Assembly: GCA_036925085.1 (NCBI GenBank)
Contig: JAUPFP010000023.1
Span: 2,431,778-2,495,777 of the forward strand
Length of the DNA stretch: 64,000 nucleotides
Direction of reading: 5' to 3'
Source: Brachycybe producta
Taxonomy: Eukaryota; Arthropoda; Diplopoda; Playtdesmida; Andrognathidae
Program-made: the position numbers and the translations under genes
Shown here: in pieces, positions 21,588-30,899 of the stretch
How positions within the stretch are numbered: the first letter of the stretch is position 1
How the letters are laid out: each line of letters opens with the position of its first letter
Notes under the pieces: generated by a model
Database searches by the model: none
What the model was told of the DNA's origin: nothing
The model's input: the letters and a program-made list of their open reading frames with translations, nothing else

Positions 21588-22732
21588 TCACGGATCTGTT
21601 GTGCTACCCTTGTCCACAGCTCTCCTGCAGTGCCATCTAAATCCCATGCTATCTTACCTGCCATTTTCTTAAACTCTTCCACCTTGTCTGGTAATGCCCA
21701 CCACCTAATTGCTGTCTCTCCTCTATGTCTGACCACCTGTTTTGCACCCCTAGGTTTTAGGTCTAACACTACTAGCCTATGTTGTCCCGCTAAGTTTTCA
21801 CTCGGTATCACTTTACAATCCTTGCACTCGTTTCTATCCTCACTCCGAATCATGAAGAGATCAATCTGGGATTCTCCTGCCCTGCTCTTAAAAGTAATCA
21901 AATGTTCCTCTCGCTTCTGGAATAGTGTGTTTGCTAAAATTAACTTATGTGCCACTGCTGCCTCCAGGATACTCTCCCCTGCTTTATTTCGCTCTCCATA
22001 GCCCCACCCACCATGTACCTCTTCATACCCTTCTCTACCTCTACCTACATGTCCGTTAAAGTCCCCACCAATTATGACCCGTTCCTTCCTACTCAGGCCC
22101 AACATTAGGTCATCAAACTGTTCCCAGAATGCTAGCTTCCTGGCTGTATCTAATCCAACCTGGGGGCCATATGCACTAACTACATTTATAACAATGCCAC
22201 CCCAAACTACCTTTACTACTAACAGCCTACTATTTATCCGCCTAACCTCAACCACACTATGTCTGAGTTCCTGATCTAGGACAATTCCCACTCCATTTCT
22301 ACCCTCCTCACTACTTGCATAAATTAATTTATACCCATCCCCAATGTCCCTGGATTTATCCCCTTTCCATCTTGTCTCCTGCAGACATGCAACATTTACC
22401 CTCCTAGCCTTTAGAACACTAGATAACTCCCTAGTCTTCCCTGTCAAACTCCCTATATTCCAGGTGCCAAACCTAAGTTTAGTACCTCCACTTCTACCAC
22501 TACTTCCAAGACCTCCTTGTTGTTGATGCTGGACTCGCTTCTTTAGCCCCACCCGTCCACTGTGGGGTAGCCCTTGCCAATTTGTCACAGCCACCGGGCG
22601 TTGCAGCTGCGCGTCGCTTATGGCGGGGGACGCCCTAGCCATATTCGGAATACTATTTCGAACCAACATCATATGTTTTGGCAAATCTTTACAACCGGCT
22701 GCCAACCTGACGTCGACCCTCCACTTTTGCAC
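21539..22732 (-). CDS. LINE endonuclease domain frame
   Basis: This is the AP-endonuclease-like domain of the RTE element, which nicks target DNA. Visible motifs are LRFGTWNIGSLTGK, ACLQETRWKG, GVGIVLD, VSAYGPQ, GGDFNGHVG, LITFKS...SQIDLFMI and the C-terminal AGQHRLVVLDL, where the usual SDH is QH, as in many RTE endonucleases. The frame closes 48 bases into the next frame, before the reverse transcriptase. Together they would normally form one polyprotein. The N-terminal start is uncertain because RTE first-frame starts vary. Confidence 0.85.
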   Translation of the reverse strand: MQKWRVDVRLAAGCKDLPKHMMLVRNSIPNMARASPAISDAQLQRPVAVTNWQGLPHSGRVGLKKRVQHQQQGGLGSSGRSGGTKLRFGTWNIGSLTGKTRELSSVLKARRVNVACLQETRWKGDKSRDIGDGYKLIYASSEEGRNGVGIVLDQELRHSVVEVRRINSRLLVVKVVWGGIVINVVSAYGPQVGLDTARKLAFWEQFDDLMLGLSRKERVIIGGDFNGHVGRGREGYEEVHGGWGYGERNKAGESILEAAVAHKLILANTLFQKREEHLITFKSRAGESQIDLFMIRSEDRNECKDCKVIPSENLAGQHRLVVLDLKPRGAKQVVRHRGETAIRWWALPDKVEEFKKMAGKIAWDLDGTAGELWTRVAQQIRDCGNEVLGTVQVGGLD

Positions 22733-22905
22733 CCGGGCTGGGGGACCGGCAATGGCGTGGTTTGGTTTTGGTCTGCCCTGAGTATTTTATGCCCTCAGTA
22801 CCCTCCATATCTGGCGGGCATTCCCCTATCCGCCACCTGGGGAGGCACCCGATAGGGGACCAACTACCCCCACGGGGGTAAATAAATTCTGTTCACGCCC
22901 AGGTT

Positions 22906-23918
22906 AGTGAGCAATTATTATTAGGTATTGAAGTTAAGAGGGGGAGGGGGGGTGGTCCTGTTTTTAGATTGAGAGTGTGTATGTGTGTGGTGGGGGGGTC
23001 GGGGAGAGAATGGATTTTGAGGTGGTGGTGGTGGCTTGGATTCTGATTATCTTCTCTCATTTGATGGTAAATGAAAATTACACTTGAATCTGGCTGTATT
23101 GATTATTATTTGTCTTTTATTATGAGAAACATTAAACATTATGTAGAAACAATATTAATTCATCGAAGAAGAGCTTCTTCATGTCATTGTTTCTAGCTTT
23201 TTTTTTTTTTATATACAAACGAAAAGAAGACGGAAAGAAATCGTTGTTTGTTTGCGATGACAAACAGACTTAACAAGGAGAATAAATATCATTATTTGGT
23301 TGTTCGTTTGTCCGATGGTTAATAAACTGGAAAGATGACACAAACATATACAGTATATATATATATATATATATAGGGAAAAGGATCATAATCGATTTTC
23401 TTGATTGAGAAAAGTATCCTTTCAGATTTTCTCTCTTTTTCTCTTTTGATACTTGAGTTATATATGTATAGATTTTAGAGAAGAAGAAAAGAAAAATGGA
23501 AGATCTATTCTTGGAAATGAAGAGATGGACAATGCTGGAAATGGCTAATCCATATGGATTTTTCTGAGGAGTTTTTTCTAGTGTGAAGGAAACACATTTT
23601 GTTAATATGTGATCAATGATGATGATGATGATGAGTATCGTCATTACATTCTCTTATTGTCTTTCTTTGGATTTTCGATCAAGAGAATGTTGTTGAATAT
23701 TGAGGAGGTTGTGAACCTTAAATTTAAGACATTTCCTAAGAGTTTTTGATAAGAAAAACATACTATTCTTCCCCTATCTCCCCCACCCTCCTAAAACAAC
23801 GACGAAAATTCCACGAAAATTGAACTCTTGAGCAAAACTTAGGTCATTTCTACGTAATTTTGCAGTAAAATTGGTTTACTTCAAAAGCAGCAGGGTTGTT
23901 TGATTTAAATCACTTATA
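22906..23918. other. No gene seen
   Basis: A G-rich patch at 22938-23035, a (TA)n at 23352-23375 and a short (GAT)n at 23613-23633. The minus frame at 23270-23644 is a low-complexity artefact. Confidence 0.5.
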
Positions 23919-24491
23919 CATTGTGTTCCAAAAATGTATTACATAGTTTGATTGGTAATAACTGCCATGTTTATTTTCTTAAATTTAATTTATTAATTTT
24001 AAAATTAAGAGTAATTGTTACAATAAAAATTTAGATATAACAGCATTGCATATATATGTTGTATGTTTCAATGAGGGGTTATCTCAAAGTCTCAAAATTT
24101 CGTCTATTCTCATCAGAGCATTGCTAACATTGTGTAAGTAACTTATCTGCAAACATGAATTAACGTATCTTTTGTAATTGTGCGACAATTCTCTTTGATT
24201 TTTTGTGCTATAATTGTAGAAATGCAAAGAAATCTAAATGAATTGTCGCACAAATACAAGAGATAACGTTAATTGATGTTTGCAGACCAGTTTCTTACGA
24301 ACAATATCAACAATGCCTTGATGAGAATGGACGACATTTTGAATACTGAGATACATGCTTCATTTAAACATAAAAAATGCATTATAGTTAATGTTTATTG
24401 CAACATAATAACATTTTAAAATTAAATTTAAAAAATAGACTTGACAATTATTAACAACTAAAGTATGTGTACATATTTTTGGGACACTCTG
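23919..24491. mobile_element. Mariner-like non-autonomous element, about 573 bp
   Basis: The ends CATTGTGTTCCAAAAATGTA and the inverse TACATATTTTTGGGACACTC+TG are flanked by TA on both sides, as for Tc1/mariner. The inner arms are also inverted: CGTCTATTCTCATCAGAGCA against GATGAGAATGGACGA, and TTGTGCGACAATTC against GAATTGTCGCACAA. No transposase frame. Confidence 0.7.
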
Positions 24492-24743
24492 TATATAAAA
24501 TTCACAAAAAATTATTATTTTTTTTAAATAAATTTTGTCTTTATGATATTACTAGACATATGAATCCTACCTCATTTCTAAATTAATTTAAATAGTTGTT
24601 TAGTTTAATTACTGTTAACTTATTTCAATTAAGGTTCACTCTTATATGGCCTGTTTCCATTAGATCACAATAGGATTGAAAAGTTAATTTTTGATTGGGT
24701 TAAATTTTAAAAGAATATAATATTCAAAAAATCATAATCAATG

Positions 24744-25000
24744 ACAGTTAAGCTTGACACCTTGGTGGTGGTTGAGTGGAGGTAGCCTCTGCTTGTGGTG
24801 CTGTGGGTCCCAGACTCCCAGGTTCAAATCTTGGTCGAGGCATGGTTGTTGTGTTTGTCTTTCATAATTTCTCTGGCATTGTGGAGTTGCAGCCATCAAG
24901 CATGGCGGCCTGTTCCTGTTGTAATCATTCACCATTATCTCTTTTTGACCGACCCTGTTTGGTATGGGACGTGGTACAGGGAAAGAAGAAGAAGAAGAAG
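24744..25000 (+). mobile_element. tRNA-derived SINE with 8-bp target duplication
   Basis: A box TGGTTGAGTGG at 24769-24779 matches TRGYNNANNNG exactly. The B box is GGTTCAAATC at 24821-24830, in a context like a tRNA T arm. The 3' end is a (GAA)n tail to 25000. AATCAATG flanks both sides (24736-24743 and 25001-25008). The 257-bp body is GC-richer than its surroundings. The small frames across it in both strands are not genes. Confidence 0.82.
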
Positions 25001-25053
25001 AATCAATGCTTATTAAATTTTATCTTAAAATGAATTTCAAAATCTTTTCTTAA

Positions 25054-25427
25054 GGCCTTGTTTTTATTGGAGTGAAAATTTTCACTGGTGAAAAATTGAA
25101 CAAACGTGGCCATCGCCTTTGATAGTGATTAGGCGACACAGGCCATTAGAAATCTGGACGAGCAGAAGTTGGCTCCGCCCTTTTTATGATGACCGGCAAC
25201 TTCTAATTGGTTGGTTATGTAGTCTGACTTCACATACTGCGCCCTTTTCAACGTCGAACCACACAACAAACCAATTAGAAGTTGCCGGTCGTCTTAAAAA
25301 GGGCGGAGCCAACTTCTGTTTGACCCGATTTCTAATTGTCTGTTTAGGCGACAGCCACGTTTCTTTTATTTTTCACCAATTGAAATTTTCAAAAAGTTCA
25401 AATTTTCACTCTAGTGGAAACAAGGCC
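25054..25427. mobile_element. GGCCTTGTTTCC-family MITE, copy 2, split by an ACAGGC element
   Basis: GGCCTTGTTTTTATTGGAGT ... CTCTAGTGGAAACAAGGCC, with TTAA at both borders (25050-25053, 25428-25431). The core around TAGTGATTAGGCGAC is interrupted by the element at 25138-25343. Confidence 0.82.
25138..25343. mobile_element. ACAGGC palindromic MITE, copy 3, nested, 9-bp duplication
   Basis: Inserted into the GGCCTTGTTTCC element with a perfect TTAGGCGAC duplication (25129-25137, 25344-25352). The CRE-like centre is mutated (TGACTTCA). Confidence 0.88.
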
Positions 25428-25431
25428 TTAA

Positions 25432-26025
25432 AAACATAAAATTTAAAAATAAAAACACTAATGTAGTGAATTTTTCTGTTCCGTTTTTTTTTAAATTCTA
25501 TTCTCAGTTTTGATTCTCGAAAGTTAAGCTTTGATATATAAGCCTATATCTGCATAATATATCTCTTACATGTGTGTGCAAGTGAAAAATCTATATATCC
25601 ATCTCTCTTTCTCTCTCTCTCCACCCTCTCTTTTTTTCTTCCATTTTGTCGATTTTTTTTCCATTTCATACATTGGGAGAGAATCATGTTCCTCCTCCTT
25701 TCGCTTTCTGAAATTTTCTTAAGTCGCTTCTTCTTTACCTACATACAATATAATAAAGTGTGACAAGAATAACAATAGGAATAGAAAGTAATCTTAAGTC
25801 TCTATCGCTTCTTCTTCTCTTTAGCTTCAATTCAGGGGGGTTGATGCCTTTAAGAATATTTATGACAGATTCAAAGAAAACCTTCTTCTTTGAAGGAGTT
25901 AGTTGCAAAGAGACAGAATAAGAGGAGAGGAGAGACACATATAAAAGGTCCTTGTCTTCCCCCCCCCCTCCTATACCTTCTTTTGATAATAACCTATAAA
26001 ACAACAGCTGAGAGAAGAGTATATA
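25432..26025. other. No gene seen
   Basis: Pyrimidine-rich sequence, AT repeats and a C-run near 25960. No domain in any frame. Confidence 0.45.
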
Positions 26026-26220
26026 TGTTACTGTCAATCTGCGGAATCAGTCAATCTGTAGATTGCATAGACAATCTGCAAAACAAACAACCTGCTAGTG
26101 AATCTGCAAAATTTAACACCTAAAATGTATTGAATTTTCTAGATTCACTAGCAGGACGGTGGTTTTGTAGATTGCCAAGGCAATCTGCAGATTGACTGAT
26201 TCCGCAGATTGACAGTAACA
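26026..26220. mobile_element. CAATCTGCAGATTG palindromic MITE, copy 1
   Basis: The termini TGTTACTGTCAATCTGCGGA and the inverse TCCGCAGATTGACAGTAACA lie in a TA-rich target. The interior is built of repeated CAATCTGCAGATTG-like words and CTAGTGAATCTGCAAAA. The second copy is at 56900-57083. Confidence 0.75.
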
Positions 26221-26988
26221 TGTATATCGATACATTCATCCAGTTATATGTCCCCCCCCCCCCTCCTCCCCCTTATCATCAGTGGCACAATTTCCATCTT
26301 GATGATGGAAAGAAAAAGTAACCTCTCTTTCTTAACTTAAGATGGGGATGGTTTTTTTTTCTTTCGGTGCTTCTAGTTATCAGAAATGGGTCCATTGAGG
26401 GAGGGGAGGGGGACCCCCTCCTCATTGTGTATGTGTAGGAAGAGACATACTGTACATACATACACACATGCAGGTCTTATTTATTACCATTTGAATCTGT
26501 GAACTCATTAGGTTCTGGTAATCGGTAAGAATCTCTCTGAGTTTTGTACGTGATCAGCAAACGACTAATCACCGAATAAACTATCTTTTCGCGTTAGTTT
26601 TTTTTTTTTTTGGTTTGTCGTCGTCATCTTCTTTTGCCTCTTCTTCTTAAGTGTCATTTATGAGGTTACATGTGTAATAATAGCTAACATTGCAAAATCT
26701 CTTTAATATTTTATGTATCTAGTTGAATTTTTAGAAGAAAAAAAAAAGAATTATAATTTATATGTAAGGTTTTTATTTAAGTATGACTTTTGAGTATTAT
26801 AATAAACTCAAGAGTTAATCTGGTTTGCTTCTATATATATGAGTGAGGATAATATTTGATAAACAGATTTTTCTTTGTCAAGTCAAGATTACTGGTTATG
26901 TTATTTAAATAAAGTTTTCATAAGACGGACATGAATTTCTTTTTTTTTTTTTAAAAAAAATGAGAAATCGCTTTAAATGAGCTTTAAT
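26221..26988. other. No gene seen
   Basis: C-run at 26252-26264, T-rich patches and a polypurine strand at 26390-26415. No supported exon. Confidence 0.4.
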
Positions 26989-27326
26989 TGAGTAGTCTCC
27001 ATTGAAAAATCCTTGTGTAAATGCAAGGTAGATGGCGCCTGCAGTCTTCATAGGTGGTAAACTACACAAGTGCCAATTAGTTGAAATAGAACGCAACCTT
27101 TTAGCAAATAAAAGCGTCCAAAACAACCTATTATCAGCACGTGACAAACTTAACCCAGATGACATATAAGTGAAGAGAAAACGTGTTGTAATAGCGACCC
27201 ACAATTAAATTTTTGCCACGTGAAAAAAAAAGGAAGGTGAGTCAAGAGTTAGTGTCAGTACATTTCTATAGTCGGGCTAGTGGCGCCATCTAACGATACA
27301 GGGACCAAAATAAATTATCTACTTGC
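26989..27326 (+). repeat. GGTAGATGGCGCC dispersed element, copy 1
   Basis: Shares TGTAAATGCAAGGTAGATGG, CACGTGACAAACTTAACCCA, TTGCCACGTGAAAAAAA, GGAAGGTGAGTCA and GGCGCCATCTAACG in order with 58879-59222. The reverse-oriented copy is 33822-34335. About 340 bp, class unknown. CACGTG (E-box) occurs at several fixed positions. Confidence 0.7.
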
Positions 27327-27543
27327 ATTCTTAAAGATGCGGCAAAATGATTTTAAGGCCAAAGTAGTTTTTCATGAAATGTTATATAAAAATGTTTACT
27401 TTTTGACCTCCATTGCTCTAAAGAGCAATGGAGGTATATAGGATCATGCAAGAAAAGGGGAAAAACAAGGGATTCAAGGAACCCTATAGACCTCCATTGC
27501 TTTAATATATGCTTTCATATATCAAATAACCAACTTTTTTTCA

Positions 27544-27705
27544 TTGTGCGCATGTGTACGCACATGTACACACTTGTGCGCATGTGTACGCACATGTACA
27601 CACGTGTGCGCATGTGTACGCACATGTACACACGTGTGCGCATGTGTACGCACATGTACACGTGTGCGCATGTGTACGCACATGTACACACGTGTGCGCA
27701 TATGT
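27544..27705. repeat. 30-bp alternating purine/pyrimidine tandem array, left arm
   Basis: About five units, each starting TGTGCGCATGTGTACGCACA and closing TGTACACACG. Every step alternates pyrimidine and purine, apart from one CTTG junction after the first unit. One unit is shortened by two bases. This is strong Z-DNA-forming potential. Open frames in it are artefacts. Confidence 0.9.
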
Positions 27706-28959
27706 ATATAGATAATCACACATGTATGTACTCATGTACATGACATAGTTACATGTGATGCGCATGCGTCATTCATTTGTAATAATATGGGTTTAAAATG
27801 AAAATACGTCACATGTATTCTAATATACAAAAATAATAACAGAACATAGAAAGGAACACCCCTCCTAAATAATAGAAAAGTCCCCCCTTTTGAATGCTAC
27901 AACTGGAAAGAGGAAGAATCTCGATTTTTTGAAAAAAAAATTACGTTTTTAAAAAATCGAAATTTTATATATCGAATTGCTCTAAAATTCCAATTTTTTT
28001 CCAGTTTCATCGTCAGAATGTTTACATCATTTTAAGTCTGATGACATTTTATTGTAGGTGGCCCCGTTTTCGAGTTGTTCGACCCACTAAAAATTATGAC
28101 CAAAAACTCAAAATTTGTTTCTAAAAAATTCATAAAAAAATAACCCCTGGGTAAAATTTTCTAATTTTTTGTCAGGAGCTTCATATTGACCCACAGAATC
28201 AAATAAAAAATACTGCATGTCTTTATCTCATTCCGTTCTTGAGTTGTTCGAGGAACTAAATCGGTTCCGGACACACATACACACACACAGACATCCTTTT
28301 TTTCCCCTTTTCTTGCATGATCCTATATACCTCCATTGCTCTTTAGAGCAATGGAGGTCAAAAAGGATGTCTGTGTGTGTGTATGTGTGTCCGGAACCGA
28401 TTTAGTTCCTCGAACAACTCAAGAACGGAATGAGATAAAGACATGCAGTATTTTTTATTTGATTCCGTTGGTCAATATGAAGCTCCTGACAAAAAATTAG
28501 AAAATTTTACCCAGGGGTTATTTTTTTATGATTTTTTTAGAAACAAATTTTGAGTTTTTGGTCATAATTTTTAGTGGGTCGAACAACTCGAAAACGGGGC
28601 CACCTACAATAAAATGTCATCAGACCTAAAATGATGTAAACATTCTGACGATGAAACTGGAAAAAAATTGGAATTTTAGAGCGATTCGATATATAAAATT
28701 TCGATTTTTCAAAATCGTAATTTTTTAAAAAAAAAATCTCGATTCTTCCTCTTTCCAGTTGTAGCATTCGAAAGGGGGACTTTTCTATTATTTAGGAGGG
28801 GTGTTCCTTTCTATGTTCTGTTATTATTTTTGTATATTAGAATACATGTGACGTATTTTCATTTTAAACCCGTATTATTACAAATGAATGATGCATGCGC
28901 ATCACATGTAACTATGTCATGTACATGAGTACATACATGTGTGATTATATATATACACA

Positions 28960-29180
28960 TGTGCACACGTGTGTACATGTGCGTACACATGCGCACAAGT
29001 GTGTACATGTGCGTACACATGCGCACAAGTGTGTACACGTGCGTACACATGCGCACAAGTGTGTACACGTGCGTACACATGCGCACAAGTGTGTACACGT
29101 GCGTACACATGCGCACAAGTGTGTACACGTGCGTACACATGCGCACAAGTGTGTACATGTGCGTACACATGCGCACAATG
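28960..29180. repeat. 30-bp alternating purine/pyrimidine tandem array, right arm (inverse)
   Basis: About seven units, the inverse complement of the left array. Unit junctions read CACAAGTGTG, breaking the alternation once per unit. The higher copy number accounts for most of the length difference between the arms. Confidence 0.9.
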
Positions 29181-29258
29181 AAAAAAAGTTGGTTATTTGA
29201 TATATGAAAGCATATATTAAAGCAATGGAGGTCTATAGGGTTCCTTGAATCCCTTGTT

Positions 29259-30862
29259 AAGATAATTGCTGCGAAAAAACTTTTCAAATAATCTTTTACC
29301 ATTCTAGTTTTGAAAACAATTTGAATTTTTTTTTTTCAGAATGTTGTTTCTAAAAAAAAAAAAAGAAACGTTCGCTAGACGTTCTTGCTTCGAAGTTTCT
29401 ACAAAAAACGTCGATGGGAGCATAGCATTAGCCACTGCAGTGGCGCCGTCAAGGAGGACAAAAGCAAAATAAATATCTATAAAATCACCTTAAATAATAA
29501 CCCATTACAAGATTGTTGAGAGCTGTGATAAATGATACAACTTTATATTATTTTGAGTAACACTGTACAATATATAAATGGGTATAAAAATGGTAAAAAT
29601 GCATATATTGCTTACTCAGAGAAACGGAAAGATGACTACGATGATAATAATGATGATGATGATAATAATAATAATAATAATAACATTGCACAAACACGAT
29701 GAGAAGTGAGGAGGGACGTGCTCGTTGAAAGAAATACCATTTGTTGTAGTATTTATAGTTGTTGCCTAAAGTTTTATATCTTATAAACGTTATAAATTAA
29801 AGAAAATGTGCAATTTTTTGTTGTCTGCCATCTTTCAACAGTTTCAATTTATGAAGCTGCGTTTTCATTTTTTTTTTCTCCTACCGTTTAGATAACTTAA
29901 GTTTTTATTTCTTCTTCTTCTTCTCCTGTTGGTATATTTTATTATTCAATTTACTGATTGATGATGTTTTATTAGTTTGTGTCATCAGCGATTTTCTTAT
30001 TAAAGACTAGAAAGCAGTAAAAATAAGAGATGAAAGAGGGCAGGGGGGAGGGAAGAGAAAAGACCTGTAGATAATTAAGTGAAAGACAAACTAGTTTATA
30101 AACTAGAATTCTTTTTGTTCTTCTTCGCCTCCTCTTCTTCTTCCCTATTTCTAACATTGTTATCCAAAACCAAATCAATCTATTCAATATAGAAAAAAAT
30201 CCTTTACTGGCTGTGTGATGGCTTTAAGCAAACATTACATACACTTATGTAGTGCTGGAAAGTTAGAATCCTACAAAGAAAGGAGGAGGGGGGGGGGGGG
30301 GGGGAAAGAAAATCTTACTAAAAGACTTTCGAGTAAGAAAAGAACAAGATGTTAGCAAGATGATGATCTTGTTTTTGTGTGTTTTGGTCGTTGTTTGCAA
30401 TCAACGTGCGTTTTCATTTTATCATTTTCAAAGCTGCTGCGGCTGCTTGCTTCCACATCAACTTTGGACGTGCACCAAATTACTCCCAACTTAGCTCAAT
30501 TGTGCGTTGTTGTTGTTGTTGCTCGTTCAGACAAATGAACTCAAATGTATTGCTTTTTTTTGTTCTCAGAGGGTGAATATATTATCTACATAAGACCAAA
30601 TTCACTTCTTAAGAGTAGACTCATATTGATTAATAAGAAATTGCCCAAAAGAGGTGGTGGTTATAAACTTATATTTGTATTTGAAAAGTCTGGAAACACG
30701 TGTAAGTCAAGCCTTAGGCTTTTTTTGGTGCTTGGGGCCCCAATTCATCTAATAGACAATAAAATGCCAATTATTTTAATATTGCAAACGTTTTGCACGC
30801 CCCCCCCCACAAGTGCTGCGGGTCACTAGGCTTCCAGCTACGTAACCTAATGGATAATCCGG
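29259..30862. other. No gene seen
   Basis: Begins with a fragment of the long-palindrome family (to about 29400). Also holds (GAT)n/(AAT)n at 29639-29682 and a G-run at 30287-30304. A transposon-like patch at 30780-30860 (GCTGCGGGTCACTAGG) is unassigned. Confidence 0.45.
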
Positions 30863-30899
30863 CCCAACTTCGGTTTGTCTCGATTTCTAATTGCCTGTT
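30863..30899. mobile_element. Right-end fragment of an ACAGGC MITE
   Basis: Only the terminal part is present: AACTTCGGTTTGTCTCGA then TTTCTAATTGCCTGT. The rest is deleted. Confidence 0.7.

Larger units (their letters stand above)
19617..22905 (-). mobile_element. Nearly complete RTE-clade LINE
   Basis: In minus orientation there is a GC-rich 5' leader (about 22733-22905, end approximate; it holds the palindrome CCCCCGTGGGGG and the CTCCCCAGGTGGCGGATAG motif), an APE-type endonuclease frame, a reverse transcriptase frame, and a (GAT)n 3' tail (19617-19634), as is typical of RTE elements. The region is markedly GC-richer than its surroundings, suggesting a fairly recent insertion. I find no clear target duplication. 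The single visible coding defect is a shift between the two frames near a five-base G run at 21549-21553. Confidence 0.88.
27400..29258. repeat. Giant inverted repeat (838/899-bp arms) with shared 66-bp terminal repeats
   Basis: The left arm 27464-28301 and right arm 28360-29258 are nearly perfect inverse complements around a 58-bp spacer. The 66-bp segment 27400-27465 recurs inverted at 28299-28364, across the spacer. So the structure reads terminal repeat, body, inverted terminal repeat, inverted body. The final terminal repeat is missing and the copy stops at 29258, at the inner edge of that repeat. Each terminal repeat carries the short palindrome CCTCCATTGCTCT-AA-AGAGCAATGGAGG. No coding capacity is seen. 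A transcript across it would fold into a hairpin of more than 800 bp. Confidence 0.9.

Noticed and set aside
19672-22855. Several plus-strand frames of 60-170 residues
   Set aside because: Antisense of the RTE endonuclease/reverse transcriptase; Pro/Ser/Leu-rich shadows with no domain.
24769-24830. Functional tRNA gene
   Set aside because: A and B boxes are present, but no cloverleaf acceptor stem pairs, and a SINE tail and duplication flank it.
24738-25033. Small frames on both strands
   Set aside because: They lie within the tRNA-derived SINE.
27522-29302. Open frames rich in MCTCAYT / MRTHAHT / MYTRV repeats on both strands
   Set aside because: They are translations of the 30-bp tandem arrays; all frames are open because the repeat lacks stops. 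No non-repetitive coding sequence is attached.
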